Shown here in pieces: positions 1-25,623 of a stretch of 64,000 nt of DNA. The stretch is taken from positions 13,576,001 through 13,640,000 of the forward strand of contig CM076264.1 of NCBI GenBank assembly GCA_038380795.1, in the 5' to 3' direction. The stretch is from Pyrocephalus nanus. Its lineage: Eukaryota; Chordata; Aves; Passeriformes; Tyrannidae. The translations under genes and the position numbers were made by a program. Below the pieces are notes generated by a model. That model searched no databases. It worked only from the letters and a program-made list of their open reading frames with translations, and was not told where the DNA came from. Every line of letters starts with the position of its first letter. The stretch's first letter is position 1.

Positions 1-11884
<11,884 letters not shown>

Positions 11885-12054
11885 AAGGCCCCAAACTCCT
11901 GCATTTTGGAAGCAGTTGAGCCTTGCATGTACTTGAAAGACCTATGAGTCAGACACACACACATTTATTTTTTTTTCCCTCTGAACTGGCAACTGCTGAA
12001 TAAGAGCCACGTAAATACTTGACTTCTGTGACCAACTGTTCAGAAAACAAGATA

Positions 12055-12060
12055 AATAAA
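12055..12060 (+). terminator. SMAD1: Candidate proximal poly-A signal of SMAD1
   Basis: A canonical AATAAA lies about 170 bases after the stop codon. Use is unproven. If used, it would make an mRNA lacking about 1 kb of 3'UTR. Confidence 0.35.
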
Positions 12061-13094
12061 CCCCTCTGACATACTGTTGGTATAAAGGATGTTAGTTTAT
12101 GTTGTAACGTGCTGTGGTAAAGTTGATTTGCTGGCCTTAGTACAACAGAGACGACCGACCCAGGACCGCAGCCTGTGGGACCGAGTTCCCGAAGGATCTT
12201 CCTGTAGCTGGTGCTCTTGAGGTTCTCCTTCTTCCTTACATCTGTGTTTTCCCCTGTGTCCTCTGGAGCTAAGAGCCGATGTTGGTGAAGCCTGCTCTTT
12301 GCAGGCTCTCCTCAGTACTTCTTAAAAACGTTTGTCTCAATTGATGGTTGCTGTTCTCTTTAAAAGTAAAAAAAAATTCCACGAGGCCTAATCTCAGTAA
12401 CTATGTACTATCTTTGAAACTGTGTCCTGACCATACTGCTGTAAGAATACTAGGTATGTCTTTTGCTAAGTGTATGTATGGTGTATTTGAAAGTTTAGAA
12501 ATTAATTAGATTTAGACCATAAAGGAATTAGGAATATTTGAACTGGGGGGAGGTGGGTGTGGGAGGGAAAATGACAACTGAAATGTAGAATATATTGTAA
12601 ACATAGCGTGCTAGTTTAAACTGAGGTCTGAATTTTGCTGTGCATTTGTTCTTATAGTGGCTTCATCTTGTTAATTCTTTTTGCCTCTTCGTTTTCCCCC
12701 AAAACAATTGCAAAGCTTCTTTTACCCATGAAGAGGACAAAATGATTATTGCTGCAGTTTGAAGGCTGCAGCTTTGTGTATTTCAAGACAAAGTTGTACA
12801 GAATGCTCTTTAACTATTGAGCAGTTTTATACAGTTTATGTAACAGAAGTAGGCTTTTAATTTTGTAAGAGAACCTTGTTTTGCCAAATCTAGTAACTGT
12901 TAATTGTTTGGAGGACTTCAGTATCCCTGTATGGGTCTATTTCAAACTTAAAATATATATATATATTTTTAATTTTTATTTTTTTTACTGCTTGGTTTAT
13001 TTTCTTCTCTTTGATCTTTTATATTCACTTAAGCTGTAGTACTTTTAAGTATCTTTATTCCAAAACTAGTGGGTCCTCTTTACTGGAAGTTTTG

Positions 13095-13130
13095 AATAAA
13101 ACCTGTTGTTACTGCTTACATTTGATTAAA
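13095..13130 (+). terminator. SMAD1: Distal poly-A signals of SMAD1
   Basis: AATAAA at 13095-13100 and ATTAAA at 13125-13130 are followed by CTTGTCTTGTCC, a U/GU-rich downstream element in RNA. This is the most likely end of the SMAD1 transcript. Confidence 0.65.
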
Positions 13131-13505
13131 ACCTTGTCTTGTCCACTTCTTAGTAGAGTCTCAACAAACCAGATAAAGATATAGTCTTAAGTAGGAACAA
13201 GTAGAAATGAAGATATGCTGAGCTGAACTTTCTCCATGCTTCTGCTTTTGCTCTGAGGAGGGGTGAGGTAAGGACTGTCCCACTGCAGCTGGAAAGTGTC
13301 TGTCAGGTGCTGGGATTATGGAGTTGGAGAGATTGGGGGTTGACCGGAGTTCCAATGCCTGTGCCTGGCTAAAATGGAGCATGCAGCACTCACAGGAGCA
13401 TGAGGGAAATCTGAGCAGCAGAGATGAATGTGTGTTCAGCCAGACATATCAGTGTGTGTGTCACTGTAATGAGTAATTGCCCTTTTTGGAGAATGAGTCA
13501 ATCCC

Positions 13506-13643
13506 ACTTTCTTTCTTTTCTTCTTTCTTCCTTTCCTCCTTTCTTTCCTTCCTTTCTTTCTCTCTTTTCATTCGCTCTCTTTCCTTTCTTTCTCTCTCTT
13601 TCCTTTCTTTCTCTCTCTTTCTTTCTTTCTCTCTCTTTCTCTC
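13506..13643 (+). repeat. CTTT/CTCT polypyrimidine microsatellite
   Basis: About 138 bases are almost pure C and T in CTTT, CCTT and CTCT units, with a short break (CATTCGCTC) near 13569. It lies about 400 bases past the SMAD1 poly-A signal. Such tracts mutate quickly and can form triplex DNA. Confidence 0.93.
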
Positions 13644-16600
13644 AGCTTAGTATACACTTCTAAAATTCACAATTCTTCCCCTGCTAAAGGGAAAAAAATC
13701 CACAATGTTCGAGGTCCCAAATAAGGCGCACTTGGTTAGTGACTTTTTTGTATTTTTAAATTCCAGCTATTTTATTTTTTTAGATGCAGTTTAACATATT
13801 TTTTTCATAATGAGTCAGTCATAGCACAAATGTAACTCTTTAAAATAAAGAAAATTTAAAGATGACCAAAAAAGGAAAGAATGCTTTTTGCTGCTCAGTC
13901 ACTGTCTCTGGCTTTTCTGTGCTCAGCCCCTGCTACACTGACTCACAGCCAGTTTCATTCCTTTTGCTGGAATGCAGCTATGAGGTAGTGACTTCTTTTA
14001 ATTAGTGCCCATCCATCATGCAAGTCTCAAGAGTGTTTCTATTTGGATGTTTACATGTTTGGAAGATCCTGTGCAAGTTTTGGTAAACTTTGAAATACAT
14101 TTGGAATAAGAAAAGACCGTTTTATGTTCTGACTGCTTTGAATGTTACTGTCTTTTGTGTTTTGGGCTGTAATGCCTCTCTGTTTTTCCTAAGCAGAGAT
14201 TAAAATTAGAAAATACTCTCTCTGCGGTACCTCAGAAATTTTCAGTGGTAATCCAAATTAAGTGGGACCGGCAGGATCCCAGTTTTTGTAAGTTCTGAAA
14301 AACTGTTGTCAGTTTTTCTGTTTTGTTGATATTATTGAAATGCTGCGTACACAATATTTTCTTTATCTGTTACCCAGCTTTTTGTTTGTGGCAAGGGGGG
14401 CAAGGCAAAAGTGTACCTTCATGTGATGGCCCAGAGTATCTCAGCTGTACTTTATTAAATAGGACGAGTGGATTGGAATGGCACCTGAGACTCTGTTGTG
14501 GTTTTGGATTTTTGCTAGACACAGTGTTGATAGAGCAGGGATGTTTTTGTTACTGCTGAGCAGGGCTTACACAGTCAAGGCCTCTTCTGCCTCTTATCCC
14601 ACCCCACCAGCAAGGAGGCTGCAGGGGCACAAGGAGCTGGGAGGAGACACAGCTGGGACAGCTGACTCTGACCCCAAGGGATGTCCCATACCACATGGTC
14701 TTATGCTCAGAATGTAGAACTGGGGAAAAAGAAGGAAGAAGGGGACGTTTGGAGCAATGGTGCTTGTCTTCCTCAGTCACCGCTGTGTGTGATGAGACCC
14801 TGCTGTTCTGGGGTTGGGGTGCAGGGAATGAATTCCTTGTTTTACCTTGGTTGTGTGTGCAACTTTTGCTTTACTTACTTTATCTCAACCTAAAAATTTT
14901 CTCACTCTTACTCTCCCACTTCTCTCTTCCACCCCACCTGGGCTGAGTGAGCGAGCAGCTGTATAGTGCTTGGGATTAAACCACAACAGACTAGTAGCCA
15001 GAAACACAGGAGGTAGGGCAGAAGTTATCTGGGAGGAAGCATCTGCCAGCTTGAGGCTCTTGTGAAGATTTTTGGAGCATTTTGAATAAGTTTTCTTACT
15101 GATCTGCCCCACTTGGGATAGTTGGAGTCAGAAAGCTGGAAAAGGCAAAGGACAAGACAGATGGAAGAGAGCTTCTCACTGACCTCTTACAAAACAGAGA
15201 ATGACGAGAGCTAGAAACTTGGACAGAGCCTACAGTGTCAGTTCTGTAACCAGGTGAGTTCCTGCTGCTTATTTGGTTTTATTTCCTCATAGTTTCCTTG
15301 GTTTAGTCTTCTGAACAAAAGAGTTGAATACAGAAGACACTCCTTGAAAAGCCAAGACAAGTCCTTGTTAGAAGAAACTGTATAAAAAGTACTGAGGAAA
15401 AGCAGTGAACAGCGTATGTGGAGACAAATAATTCCATGGAGCTGAATATGCTTTGAAATGTCGGCTTTGGCTTTTCAGTGCTGGAAATAAAATAATTCTC
15501 CCCAGGTGGAGATGACTTTTTAACCATTTAAAAGTCTCTGGTGAACCTTTAAAAGATTTGTTAAAGGCTAAGAGAGGTAGTCATGGTTACTGTCTGGTTT
15601 TAGGAAAGTATGGAGAGAAATAATTCATGTTTTAACAGATCTTGTAACAGAATCATGGACCTGATCTTACAATGCTTGCTAAGCTGGTATTGCTATCTAC
15701 TTTGCTAAAGCCATTTGCTTACTAAATCACTTCTCTTGCTACCAAAGCTATGTTTTCATAACTGTAGTTGTCTTTTCTAGCCTCAAAGGATGTAGTTCTT
15801 GTGAGTATCATTTTTTGAAGACAATAAAGCAGTGCAGAGATGTCTGAAATTTATATGGACCTTCCTTGGTGTGCCTGTCTTCTTGACTTTTCCTTTGTCT
15901 TGCCACACTTTAAACCTTTTGATTGACATCTTGGAAGTTGGCTGTGTTTTGATGCTCTCTTTGTTAATTGCTGCTGGTTTGTTCTGTGAAGCACATTGTA
16001 GCCTCTTATCCTGCTCTTGAGATTCATGATTCATAACTGTGAACTGACAGTCACCTTTTTCTGGATGTGTGCCTAAATACACAACATAACTCTTCCATCA
16101 CCCGTCTTGGTAGAGCAATATATTTTTTACATGCATCATCTCACAGTTCATTTTCTTCAAATAAGTTTGCAATTCTGTACAGGAAAAGAGGGAAAATGGC
16201 TCTTCTTTTCCTCTGCTCCTTTCTGCCCTTGACCTAACAAAGAGAGACACACTTGTCATGCTGTCCTTTAGGGGATCTAGTATCTTCTCTGTTTCCTAAG
16301 CCCCCCTCCCTGGCTTCTATGTTCTTGATGACTTTCCTTATTTTTTTGAACTCTTTGCAAATAGCTTTTTGTCTCATTCTTTTCTTATACCTGCTGGATG
16401 CTGGATGTTTCAGTCAGACAGAAAACCTTCCGCAGGATGCCTGCCAAAGGCAGGTAAAGAATTATGGGTTCCTGTAGGCACTGGAAGCCACCCATAAAGA
16501 TACACATGCTTCACAGGAACCACTTTTTCAACACCTCCTCTCTCAAATCTTCTTGGAAGAGGAAGGCGAAGTGATATACAGGTTTGTGCTATTTGGTCTC

Positions 16601-19600
16601 ACTTTTGCTTGGGATTATTGCTTTAAAGTTTTTTTACAGATTTAAGATTCTCTTCCCTCCTCTGGTTCTGGTTGTGTTCCCTGACTGCTGCCTTCAGCTC
16701 TACAAGGAAGCCTGCCACTTGTTCTTGTCATATCTCTCTCTCCCAGCAGGCTCCAGAATAAATAACTTGTCTGGTTTATGAAACAAAGCTTCCATACTCT
16801 CCGCTTGCCTTGGTGACTTGCTCAGAAGGGAAACCTCTGCGGGACAAAACGAATCTCTGTAGCTGTAGCTGTCTCTCATTGGTAGGGGCCACTGACACGT
16901 GCGGGCTGGCAGAAGTGCTTCTTGTTGCCAGGGGCTGCCACCCTCAGGAGGTGCTGTTCTTGTCCCTGTGCCACTGCAGGTCACATGTCTTGTGTGCCTT
17001 CATGTGCCGTGAGCTGACTGGAATTTGATTCAATCATCCTTCAGGAATTTTTTTTATTCTAGTGGCTGCAGGTTCATAGTTTTTTCTTAGGAATTGGTTT
17101 GTGTTTTCCCCTTTTCATCCTGCTGCTAAGGCATGAGTTGAAAAATCTGTATCGTCTCTTTATGATCCTGTCAGCTCATCTGAGACTTTAAATCCATAAA
17201 GCTCAGAGGAGGCTGTTTTAGTTAAATTTTGAAGAAGTAAGCACCTTCACTTGCTTCAGATTGTAGACAGGAGTAAAGATATCTCATAGCAGTGATAAAA
17301 CGCTGTACTGTAGTAAATGTAAAATGAGCTAGAGGGGACTCTGCACATGCAAAACAGGCTTTCTTTTCTCAAGGAGTTTAAGTGGAGAGGTCACTTGCTT
17401 AGACGTGGTGGGAAGAGCTCAGTTTGTCATTGTAAAGCACCCTCTAGTTTTCCTATTGCAGCTTCTTTCTTTCCCCACTATCCCTGTAACATGTAAAAAC
17501 ATTCTTTTATATGAAGAAAAATGATGTGCCAAACTTCCCTTTACCTTACTCTTTCATGTATGATAACTTTGGTTTTCTACTCCTTTAGATTACTGAGTCG
17601 AGCTTAGTACAAGCAGAGAATGAGAGTTGATGTGTGTAGTGCTGCAGTAACACTTCACTATTTTCTTGGAGCGTTTGTTTCTTGGCAGGAGAGCAGGGTC
17701 TGTCTCATCTCTGAGTCCTTCACTTCTGCCTTCTGTTGATACTTTAGGGGCTGGTAATCCTGAGTGTTTTCAGATGTATATGTGGAGACTGAAAGACGGC
17801 TGCTGTCCCATCAGATATTCCTTCAAGCTCGTGGACCAGTCTCCTCAAGTCAAAATCACCATAAGCCATAGTTCTGGCAACAGCACTGTTTAGAAACTAG
17901 ATCCAAGCATGGCTTCATTTTGAACATGACTCGGGCAATGGTTTGACTACAAACAGACTTTACAAACCTCTCAAACACAACTTGATCCCTGTGTCTGTAG
18001 GATTTGGTCCATGCTGTTTTCTAAAGAAGCACAGAAAGAAGCTACCTTGATCTGCATGCTCTGAAGACTTATGAGTCCAGGAGATGGATTCTTGTCTTGT
18101 GCCAAGAGAGCAGCTCTGTAAATACTCTTTCATGGGGTGGCTTTTAATTGGGGTGTGAGATTTCTTTGTACCCCTACTGATATGGCTCTTAATTCAGAAT
18201 ACATTCTGGGCATTGTGGCCCATTCAGTTTTCTGCCACACTTGGTCTTTCAGGAATCATGTCATTGCTTTAAATGTTCATGTGATTTCCCCAAGTCACAG
18301 GAGAAGATTTGAGCAGATATAGCAATAATGCTTCAGTTGAATTTGATGAGCCTGCATTGGTAGGAAGCAGCTATTTGCATTCTTACTATCAAAATGTTAA
18401 ACCACTAAGCTTTCTATAAATTTATCATCTTCAATTCTAAGAAAAGCACTGGGACATCTTAACATTTGCATGGGCATATATGGCAGTTTAAGCTCTCACC
18501 TTGAAGTAGGAGCCTCAAGTTGGAGGACCCTGATTCAGCAGCACATACTTTCAGCAAGGGGCCATCTGTTCTGACTCAGAGGATCTGTTAGCACCATACA
18601 AGTCCCAGAGTAATCCCTATTGTGAGTTATCAACAGAGGCAAAACAAAAAAACTGTGGCAAGGGAGGGTTCCTGATCTTTCAGAGGGAGGTTTAGTGCAG
18701 TGGCCTCCAATTCCCCCACCCTCAATACCCCTCTGCCCCTTCGATTGAATATCGATGTAGTGCTGCTTTTAGGATAAGCAAAGCTGCTAAGGGAGATGAA
18801 GAGAACTGCAAGCTGGTCTTAGTCTTATTTCTCTCCCTTTTCTGCACCAGTTAACCTAAGAAACAAACACAAGCCAGCCCTGTGTCGATGACTGCCTTGT
18901 CAAGGAGGAGCCAAGTGAGCAGCAGCAATGACACTGATGTAGCCAGGGAGCTGAGCTGGTGAAGAGCAGGTACCGGAAGGGTGACTGGCTGAGGAAGTAT
19001 CAAGAGAGTGTGTTCACAGCCAGGTTTTCTAAGCATCACTCGATAAAGGGGCATTCCTTGTATTTTGTGTGCCAGCAGCAGTGGGTGGGTGACTGGGGTA
19101 CGGCAGTGCCATTACATGGAACGATCCCAAACATGATCAGACCTGGAACTTCACAGCTGAACATGCATGTGGAGGCTGTCTTGTATGTGTGCACTGTGTT
19201 GCACTAGCGTGGGGGGAAAGGATTGTCTGATGGTGCTATGAGTGATCTCATTGTGTGTGGTGTTTATTCTCATTGTCTTGCGCTGTTGTTCCTTCAGTAA
19301 TAAGGTAGATGAAGGGATATGCGGAGTATGTGGCCTTTCCTCTGATTTTTTTTCCACCCTTGTGTTTTGTAAAACGTTACTGTCTCTCCTTACATTGGGA
19401 ATTACCATGGCCTCACACGGGTGGTGTATACAAGAAGCCCAATCAAAAATAATTATTTCTACAACTGTATATGGTGCGCCTGAAAAATGTGCCATGGCCT
19501 GTCACATAAACAGGAAACAGCCCTTGTAGGGGACTGGGTGGAACTGAAGGCCTAATCCAAATAACAGTGTTAGTCATCTCCATATGGTAACCTTTCAGTA

Positions 19601-22542
19601 CCATGCAAGTTTGGAAAATGTGATTGTAACTGGCTTCCACATGCTAGATGAATGTGTAGATACCAGATGGTGCCTTACTTGTTTAAGTCTTTTCCTAAAA
19701 TCAGTCCGAGACACAAATGTTTCATGTACAGGAGTTGTGGGTGAAAGCCTGCAAACGTGAAGGTTGGTGTTTACACAGGAACAGGGCTGAAACCTGCACC
19801 ATTGGAAGGCTGAGGTTTCTCTGATTATCTGAAGCTTCTGATAAGTAGTAAAAACTAGAGAGGCAGCAAATACTATTAAAGCCATAGTTTTGGAGTGGAA
19901 TGCAATGTACTTTTAAGTGCTAGTATGTCAGTAAAAGCTGGCCTAATTTCCTCAGGGAGAATACCATGTAATGTAACAATTGACTGATGATATCCTCTTT
20001 AGGCATATATAATAATTAAGCACTTTTATTTTCCCTATAATCAAATGTAGAATCTATGGATTAAATTCTCTGTCTGGTTTTAGTTTTTCAAATGCAGAAT
20101 GAGAAGACTGTGTAAAGTTCCTCCCTCTCATTCCTTGTAGCCTGCTCGTTCTTTCCACAACCTTGCTTCTCTGGGTGCTTAAGGAGGTTTTGAGAGCATA
20201 ATAAACAGGTTCATTACTGGAAGAAAGAAGAGTATGATTTGATATGATACTATGTGAAGATATTTAGTGTATACCTGGAAAAGCAAACAGTTGTGTGTGG
20301 GGTACTTTTAATTTCTGGGCATTTTAAAGTATCCTGTTTATTTTTGTGGGTTGTTGAGAGTGTAACTTCCCGACTACAAGTCTGACATGGTTAACTTTTG
20401 CTGTTTTGCTGGTTTGCTACCAAGGTACATATTATGTGATTGGAAATATTGTTAAATTCATTTTCTTTAGAGAAGGCAAATTCTATAAGACCCTAATTTT
20501 TAAGGCATGGTTGAGAATAGAAAATAGTGATATTTTGCCTCAGTATGCGTTTGTTGTGTATTTCACCGTACCAGAAAAATGGAGCTCAGTCGCAAAACCA
20601 CAGAACCCAGTAGCTACTAACTGACACATCAGTTGCACAGAGCTTAGGCCTTCATGGGGTCCTGAAGTTCTTTTGCTCCATAGATGTTTTTAGATATACT
20701 GTAGGACCTCTCAGTGATAATATACTAGGGGTTAAGAAATTCAAGTTGAGAGACTGTGATGTCTGACAAAATGAAGCATGCATAGTGTGTAGAATCCAAC
20801 CCAGGCTAGATTGAAAGTAATATTCATGTGGTACAACTGTTTGGAAATACACAATGTTAATGCACAAGCTTGGGGTGCATCACTTTATTTTGTCTCATCA
20901 GATGTGCTTAAGTGATGATCTTTTGTAGGTTTGAGGGTTTTTTGTGTTTGCTTTTTGTTGGGGTTTTGTTTTGCTTCTCCTGGAAAGCTGGATGAAAAGA
21001 GGTCAGAAATTGCAGTCCTGATATCTGGAGAGGGGGAGTAGAGCGATCTGCTTCACTTCCTTCGCTTCCACATCCCCAAAATGAATTCTTCCTCTGCAGG
21101 TTTTATGGGAGGAAAGGGAAAAATCTGGAGGGACTTGCTCCATGTGATTTCCCTCTGGGTAAAGCTGACCCAGCAACAGGGGGAGATGTCACACTGGAAC
21201 AGATGCTGTGTTCTTCAGATGAATTTTGCATTTCAGCCTCTGAAAAGATCAGTCTAAAAGCCTGAGGGCTACGAGGGGAGGGAAAATAACTTCGAAGAAC
21301 TGAAACACCACTTTGGGTGCATAAAGATGTGTGAGAAATTCTTTCAGGAATGCTGCATTTGAAGTGCATTTGAGCCTCATACATGTTATGCCTATGTAGA
21401 AGTGCAGTAAATCCCAGTCAAGGGATGGGCTGGCTGCATCATGCATGCCTTCAGGTGCTATATAGTATGGTCAGAAGGACTTCATAGAGGGATTAAGCAA
21501 ATTCAAATAGAAGGGAGTTTTCAGTTTCCCTACGTACCCTGCTCCAGCAATTAAACACCATTGTAGTTAGAATGTTTCTTCTGTTATTTGGTTTAAATTT
21601 GCCTTTCTACAAATTGAAGTGATTATTTCTTAGTCTGCTTTCAATGGTAATGCAGCAAATCATTCATTGTCATCTGCATAACACCACATGCCTTGAAGAA
21701 AGATATGTTCCCACTCCATCCGCTGCTCTTCCAGTTCTTCTCTTGCCAATAACCTCATTTTTAAGGTCTTTGTTTTTCTTCCCTTTTAAATGTACTTGGT
21801 GAGGTTTTCCTCTGAGTTCCTTCCCCTTCTAGTCAGGAGCCTGAAACTGAGCGCTGTAGTTGACTTGAGGTCTCAGCAGGGCTTCAAAGCTATGGAGTGT
21901 AGATTTGGGTAAAGGGAAATGGTGGCTTCCTTTCTTCATTGTAACACTTCTCTTAATACATCCCAGAATTGCATTTTGCAACATCATTTCCAGTCTGCAA
22001 TTTCCAAACATTTTTAGTAGGATGGGTGCCTTAGCCAAATGACCTTGCTTTATAGTTACGTCTAAGTATTTTATATGAAATGTCTCTTGCATTTGCCTTT
22101 AGTGACTGTCCCTCCACTAGAAACATAGAGGATTTCCATCATATTTTCCTGGGAATCTGGTGGCATTCATCAACTCATGATATTTCCATAAAGCACTTGT
22201 GAGAATGAGCAATGATTCTGTGAAAAAGTTGGGCTAATTCCAGGACTCTTACATAATTGAGCTAAAAATCTTAAATTTTGTATTCCCTGACCATCGCTCA
22301 TGGGGAATGTCCAGATCAGTCCTCAGAAAAGATTAGTTAAGCTAATTGACAAAGATTATTCCTTTGGATTAAACTATTTTTCCTTTTGCTCTTTTCATTT
22401 TTGACAGTTTTTCTGGTATCTTTTTAAACTAAACCTCCCAAAAGTGTTGTAGTTTGCTTTGTTTTGTTTTTTTAAGTATTCACTGTTCTTTTCTCAATAA
22501 GAGTTGAAATATTTACCCAAGAAGCACCTGAGAGTCACAGTT

Positions 22543-22562
22543 AAAAAAAAAAAAAAAAAAAA
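22543..22562 (+). repeat. A20 homopolymer
   Basis: A clean A run is followed by GGGGTAATGACACC. No retroelement body is recognisable upstream. Confidence 0.85.
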
Positions 22563-25500
22563 GGGGTAATGACACCTTTCAGCAGTTGCATTAAAGTGAA
22601 GGAGGGAGGCAAAAGTTGGGTGGTTTTTGTTTCCTCTTATTTCAGTGGGAAAAAAATTCATGTGCTGTCATCTTTTTCTTAGATCACAAGGAACTAAAAG
22701 CTTTCTTTTACAGGTCAGGCTTTAAAATGTGGTCTTTATTACTTAGAATGTATGAATTAAGAGTATGTGGTTAGATAACTAGCATTAGGTCTGTATTTGT
22801 AGTCTTTTTCCAGAAAAGCTGACCATAAACTTTTCAGAAGTAACCTTTGCTGAAGTACATGCTGTCCTGTTGTCTAAGCTCCTGAGACACTGCAGTCATC
22901 AGTAAGTAATCTAAGAACGTTTGTGAACATGGTGGCAGAATCAAAACTGCCTGCTCACTGTTCTCGCTGTATCACTATCATTATTTATTTCAAGTTTTGT
23001 TCTAAAACATAATGGTAAATAAATATGATTTAAAACTAACTGAAAAGGTCAGAGTGGGAGGTTTGTTTTGAAACATGCATAGAAAGCTACTCTGAGGAAG
23101 AAGAGTTCAGTCCTTTTTTTTTTTTTCTACTTCATGGGGAAAAGGGTAAGAACTATCAGGCTTAAACTGCAGAGAATAAAATTTAGTTTAATATTGGGGG
23201 AAGGGGGAAGAAAGTTGTGTCAGTGAAGATAGTAAAACACTAACAAGTTATCTGGATAGGTTTTGGAGAATTGGTCATTGGAGATTGTCAGTGACAGGTT
23301 AGGAATAGCACAGGTGTCCTGGATGCTTTCTTGGATGTTTTCCTGCTGTGTGCTGTGGCTGAATGTTTAGGGTTTGGTCTGAATATTGAAGAACTGAATT
23401 CTGTCAGATGTTGAGGATCCCTTCATCACTTTAATATATTTTCATATCTATTGAGACATCCTGGTTTAATATAAAACTGGCAAGAATATTTTTCTCCTCT
23501 TTTCCTTGTTCCATATGTCTGTGTAGTTAAAATGAAGATGAGTTGCAGCTAAAAAATTTAATGATTTGCACAGCCATCCTCCTTTTCTGCTGGGGGGTGT
23601 GTTCTCCTAATAGCATTTAACTGTCATTGAGAATGCTGGAGTATGAATGCCACATACAAAACCATCTGGAAAAGAGCTTTTTCCAGAAGCTTATCAATAT
23701 TCCTAACAGGAATCTACCCACAGTCTTTGATCTCAGAGCAGCAAGACTGGAGAAGCGGTGACAGCTATAATGGCAGGGCATTAATGACTTTAGAGAAATG
23801 TTACTTTTGTAATCAGAAATGATACAAAACAGTGTCATTAGAACAGATTGTTGATGCCATTTTTATTCTTGTCATAGGCTTAATTACAAGAATGGATTCA
23901 ATCTAGGGCAAAGACATCAGAATTTTTATGCTTTCCACATTTAGATGGACAGATCATGAGGCCTTAACTCATGAAATGCTGTTTTTTCAGAACACCAGCT
24001 CAAGTGAGTGTGGATTTGAATGACTGCTTACTTTTCCTTCGGTTGAACAGTAGCACAGAGGAGGTGAAATGTCATTGGTGTGATTCCAAAATGAGTCTTA
24101 GGAGCTGAGAGCTCTGACTTGAGCTCTGATTTTCTTGGTCTTTTTTTGATTTGGTGTGTTTGGTATAAAATGTGAGAAGCTTTTATAAAAACAAAATCAA
24201 GATCTTTTCAGCAAATTTCTCATTCTGCAAGTAACTGCTGTTTTAATCCTTTGTGTCTCTACTCTGTCTTTTTTAGAATCAGTTGGTACAAAAAGTCATC
24301 AGCAGAAAGGGATGGTGATGGGAAAGAGACTGCAACACAGGAGGCCTTCTGAAATACTTTTAATGCAACACTACCAATTTTTTGCTTATCTCATCCTTTT
24401 AGGTAATTTTTAATGGGCATGTAAGGCCTTCTGTCAGACCTCCACTGTTGGTGCTGCATCCTAATTGAAGTACTCAGCATCTGTTTATTGTGTTCTTGTA
24501 TCAGTCTTGTTACATGGGACGGAAATAGCACTAGGGATGTATTCTCTTGGTATATGAGGCTGTTTGTATATAAATTATATGTGTGTAACACGGCCTTATA
24601 TTTTGGGGTTCCTCTGTTTATTTTTTACTGTTTCATCCATTGATGATTTGAATAGTGTGCCTCCAGCTGAGCAGTGAGTAGAGAGTTGGAGCATTCCTGG
24701 AAATTTCTGCCCAGAAATGGGCAGAAAGTCTGAGTCTAGGCCAGACTGGAGGCACATAGACAGATGTAAAACAAGACATTTTGGACAGACCTAGATACAG
24801 CTTTTGGCATCTGACTGCTGGTGTTTCTTTCTACAGCACCGTGAGAAAGCCTAGTCTGACACATCTGATAGATTGCTGAAGTGTGAGTACTGCAGATTTC
24901 TTATTTTCATTCTCAACAAGAAAACATTAAGTCCCTTAATGTTGATTAATTCAACAAGGCAACTCTTCATACCTCTCATTTGAAGTTTTCAGTTTGTTTC
25001 CCACACTCAGACTCTGAATAGGTGTCTTAGCACAGCGGCAGAATTACCAGTTAAAATTTAAGCTCTGTATTTTGTTTCTGGTTTAGGTGGGAAATAACAT
25101 GGAATTCCTATGTAAGCTCTGCGTTACACAGAGATCCCTGACTTACTGCAGTGACTGGAGAGAGGGCAACAGCAAAAGTCAGAAACCTGCTGTAAAGGGC
25201 TTCTAAATAGGGTTATAGCCACTTGCTGTTAGTTTTCTGCGAGTAACTCTCCAAGCAAAACTGAGACAGAATTCCTGCTGACAGAGGTGTGACTTTTGCA
25301 TTTTTACATTCTGAAGCCTACTGAATGCACTCTGAATGAATGTTCAATGTGTTTAAGTTCCCTAGGTGGTTAAAAGTCTGCCGTGAGCCAACAGGATAGA
25401 TTTACAGTTGGGATGATGAACTAAGACCGACTTCCTCTGTGTTCGGAATACAGCCGGCAGTGTGACAAAAACGGAGTGCACTGGCTTCCCCTTCTGGCAA

Positions 25501-25609
25501 AAGGAAGAAAGTGATCCTGACGGCAGGAATCACACGAATTATATCTCAGTTTTATTACTATGTACTAAACTAGTTTTCAGAGAACAAATTAATAGCTAAC
25601 TGCCAGCGT

Positions 25610-25623
25610 GGGGGGGGGGGGGG
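25610..25623 (+). repeat. G14 homopolymer
   Basis: An uninterrupted G run is followed by AAGGGAGG. It could fold into a G-quadruplex. Homopolymers like this are also common sites of assembly error. Confidence 0.85.

Larger units (their letters stand above)
11885..13145 (+). other. SMAD1: SMAD1 3'UTR
   Basis: The non-coding sequence after the TAA runs to the distal poly-A signals near 13.1 kb. An AATAAA at 12055-12060 could give a short form of the UTR. A short AT repeat lies near 12953-12967. The end is inferred from the AATAAA at 13095 and the ATTAAA at 13125, followed by a T/G-rich stretch. Confidence 0.7.

Noticed and set aside
13424..13663. Plus-strand ORF rich in Phe, Ser and Leu
   Set aside because: It is a translation of the CTTT/CTCT microsatellite, not a gene.
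17666..17893. Plus-strand ORF of 75 codons with a protein-like look
   Set aside because: No family recognised, no convincing splice sites and no supporting neighbours.
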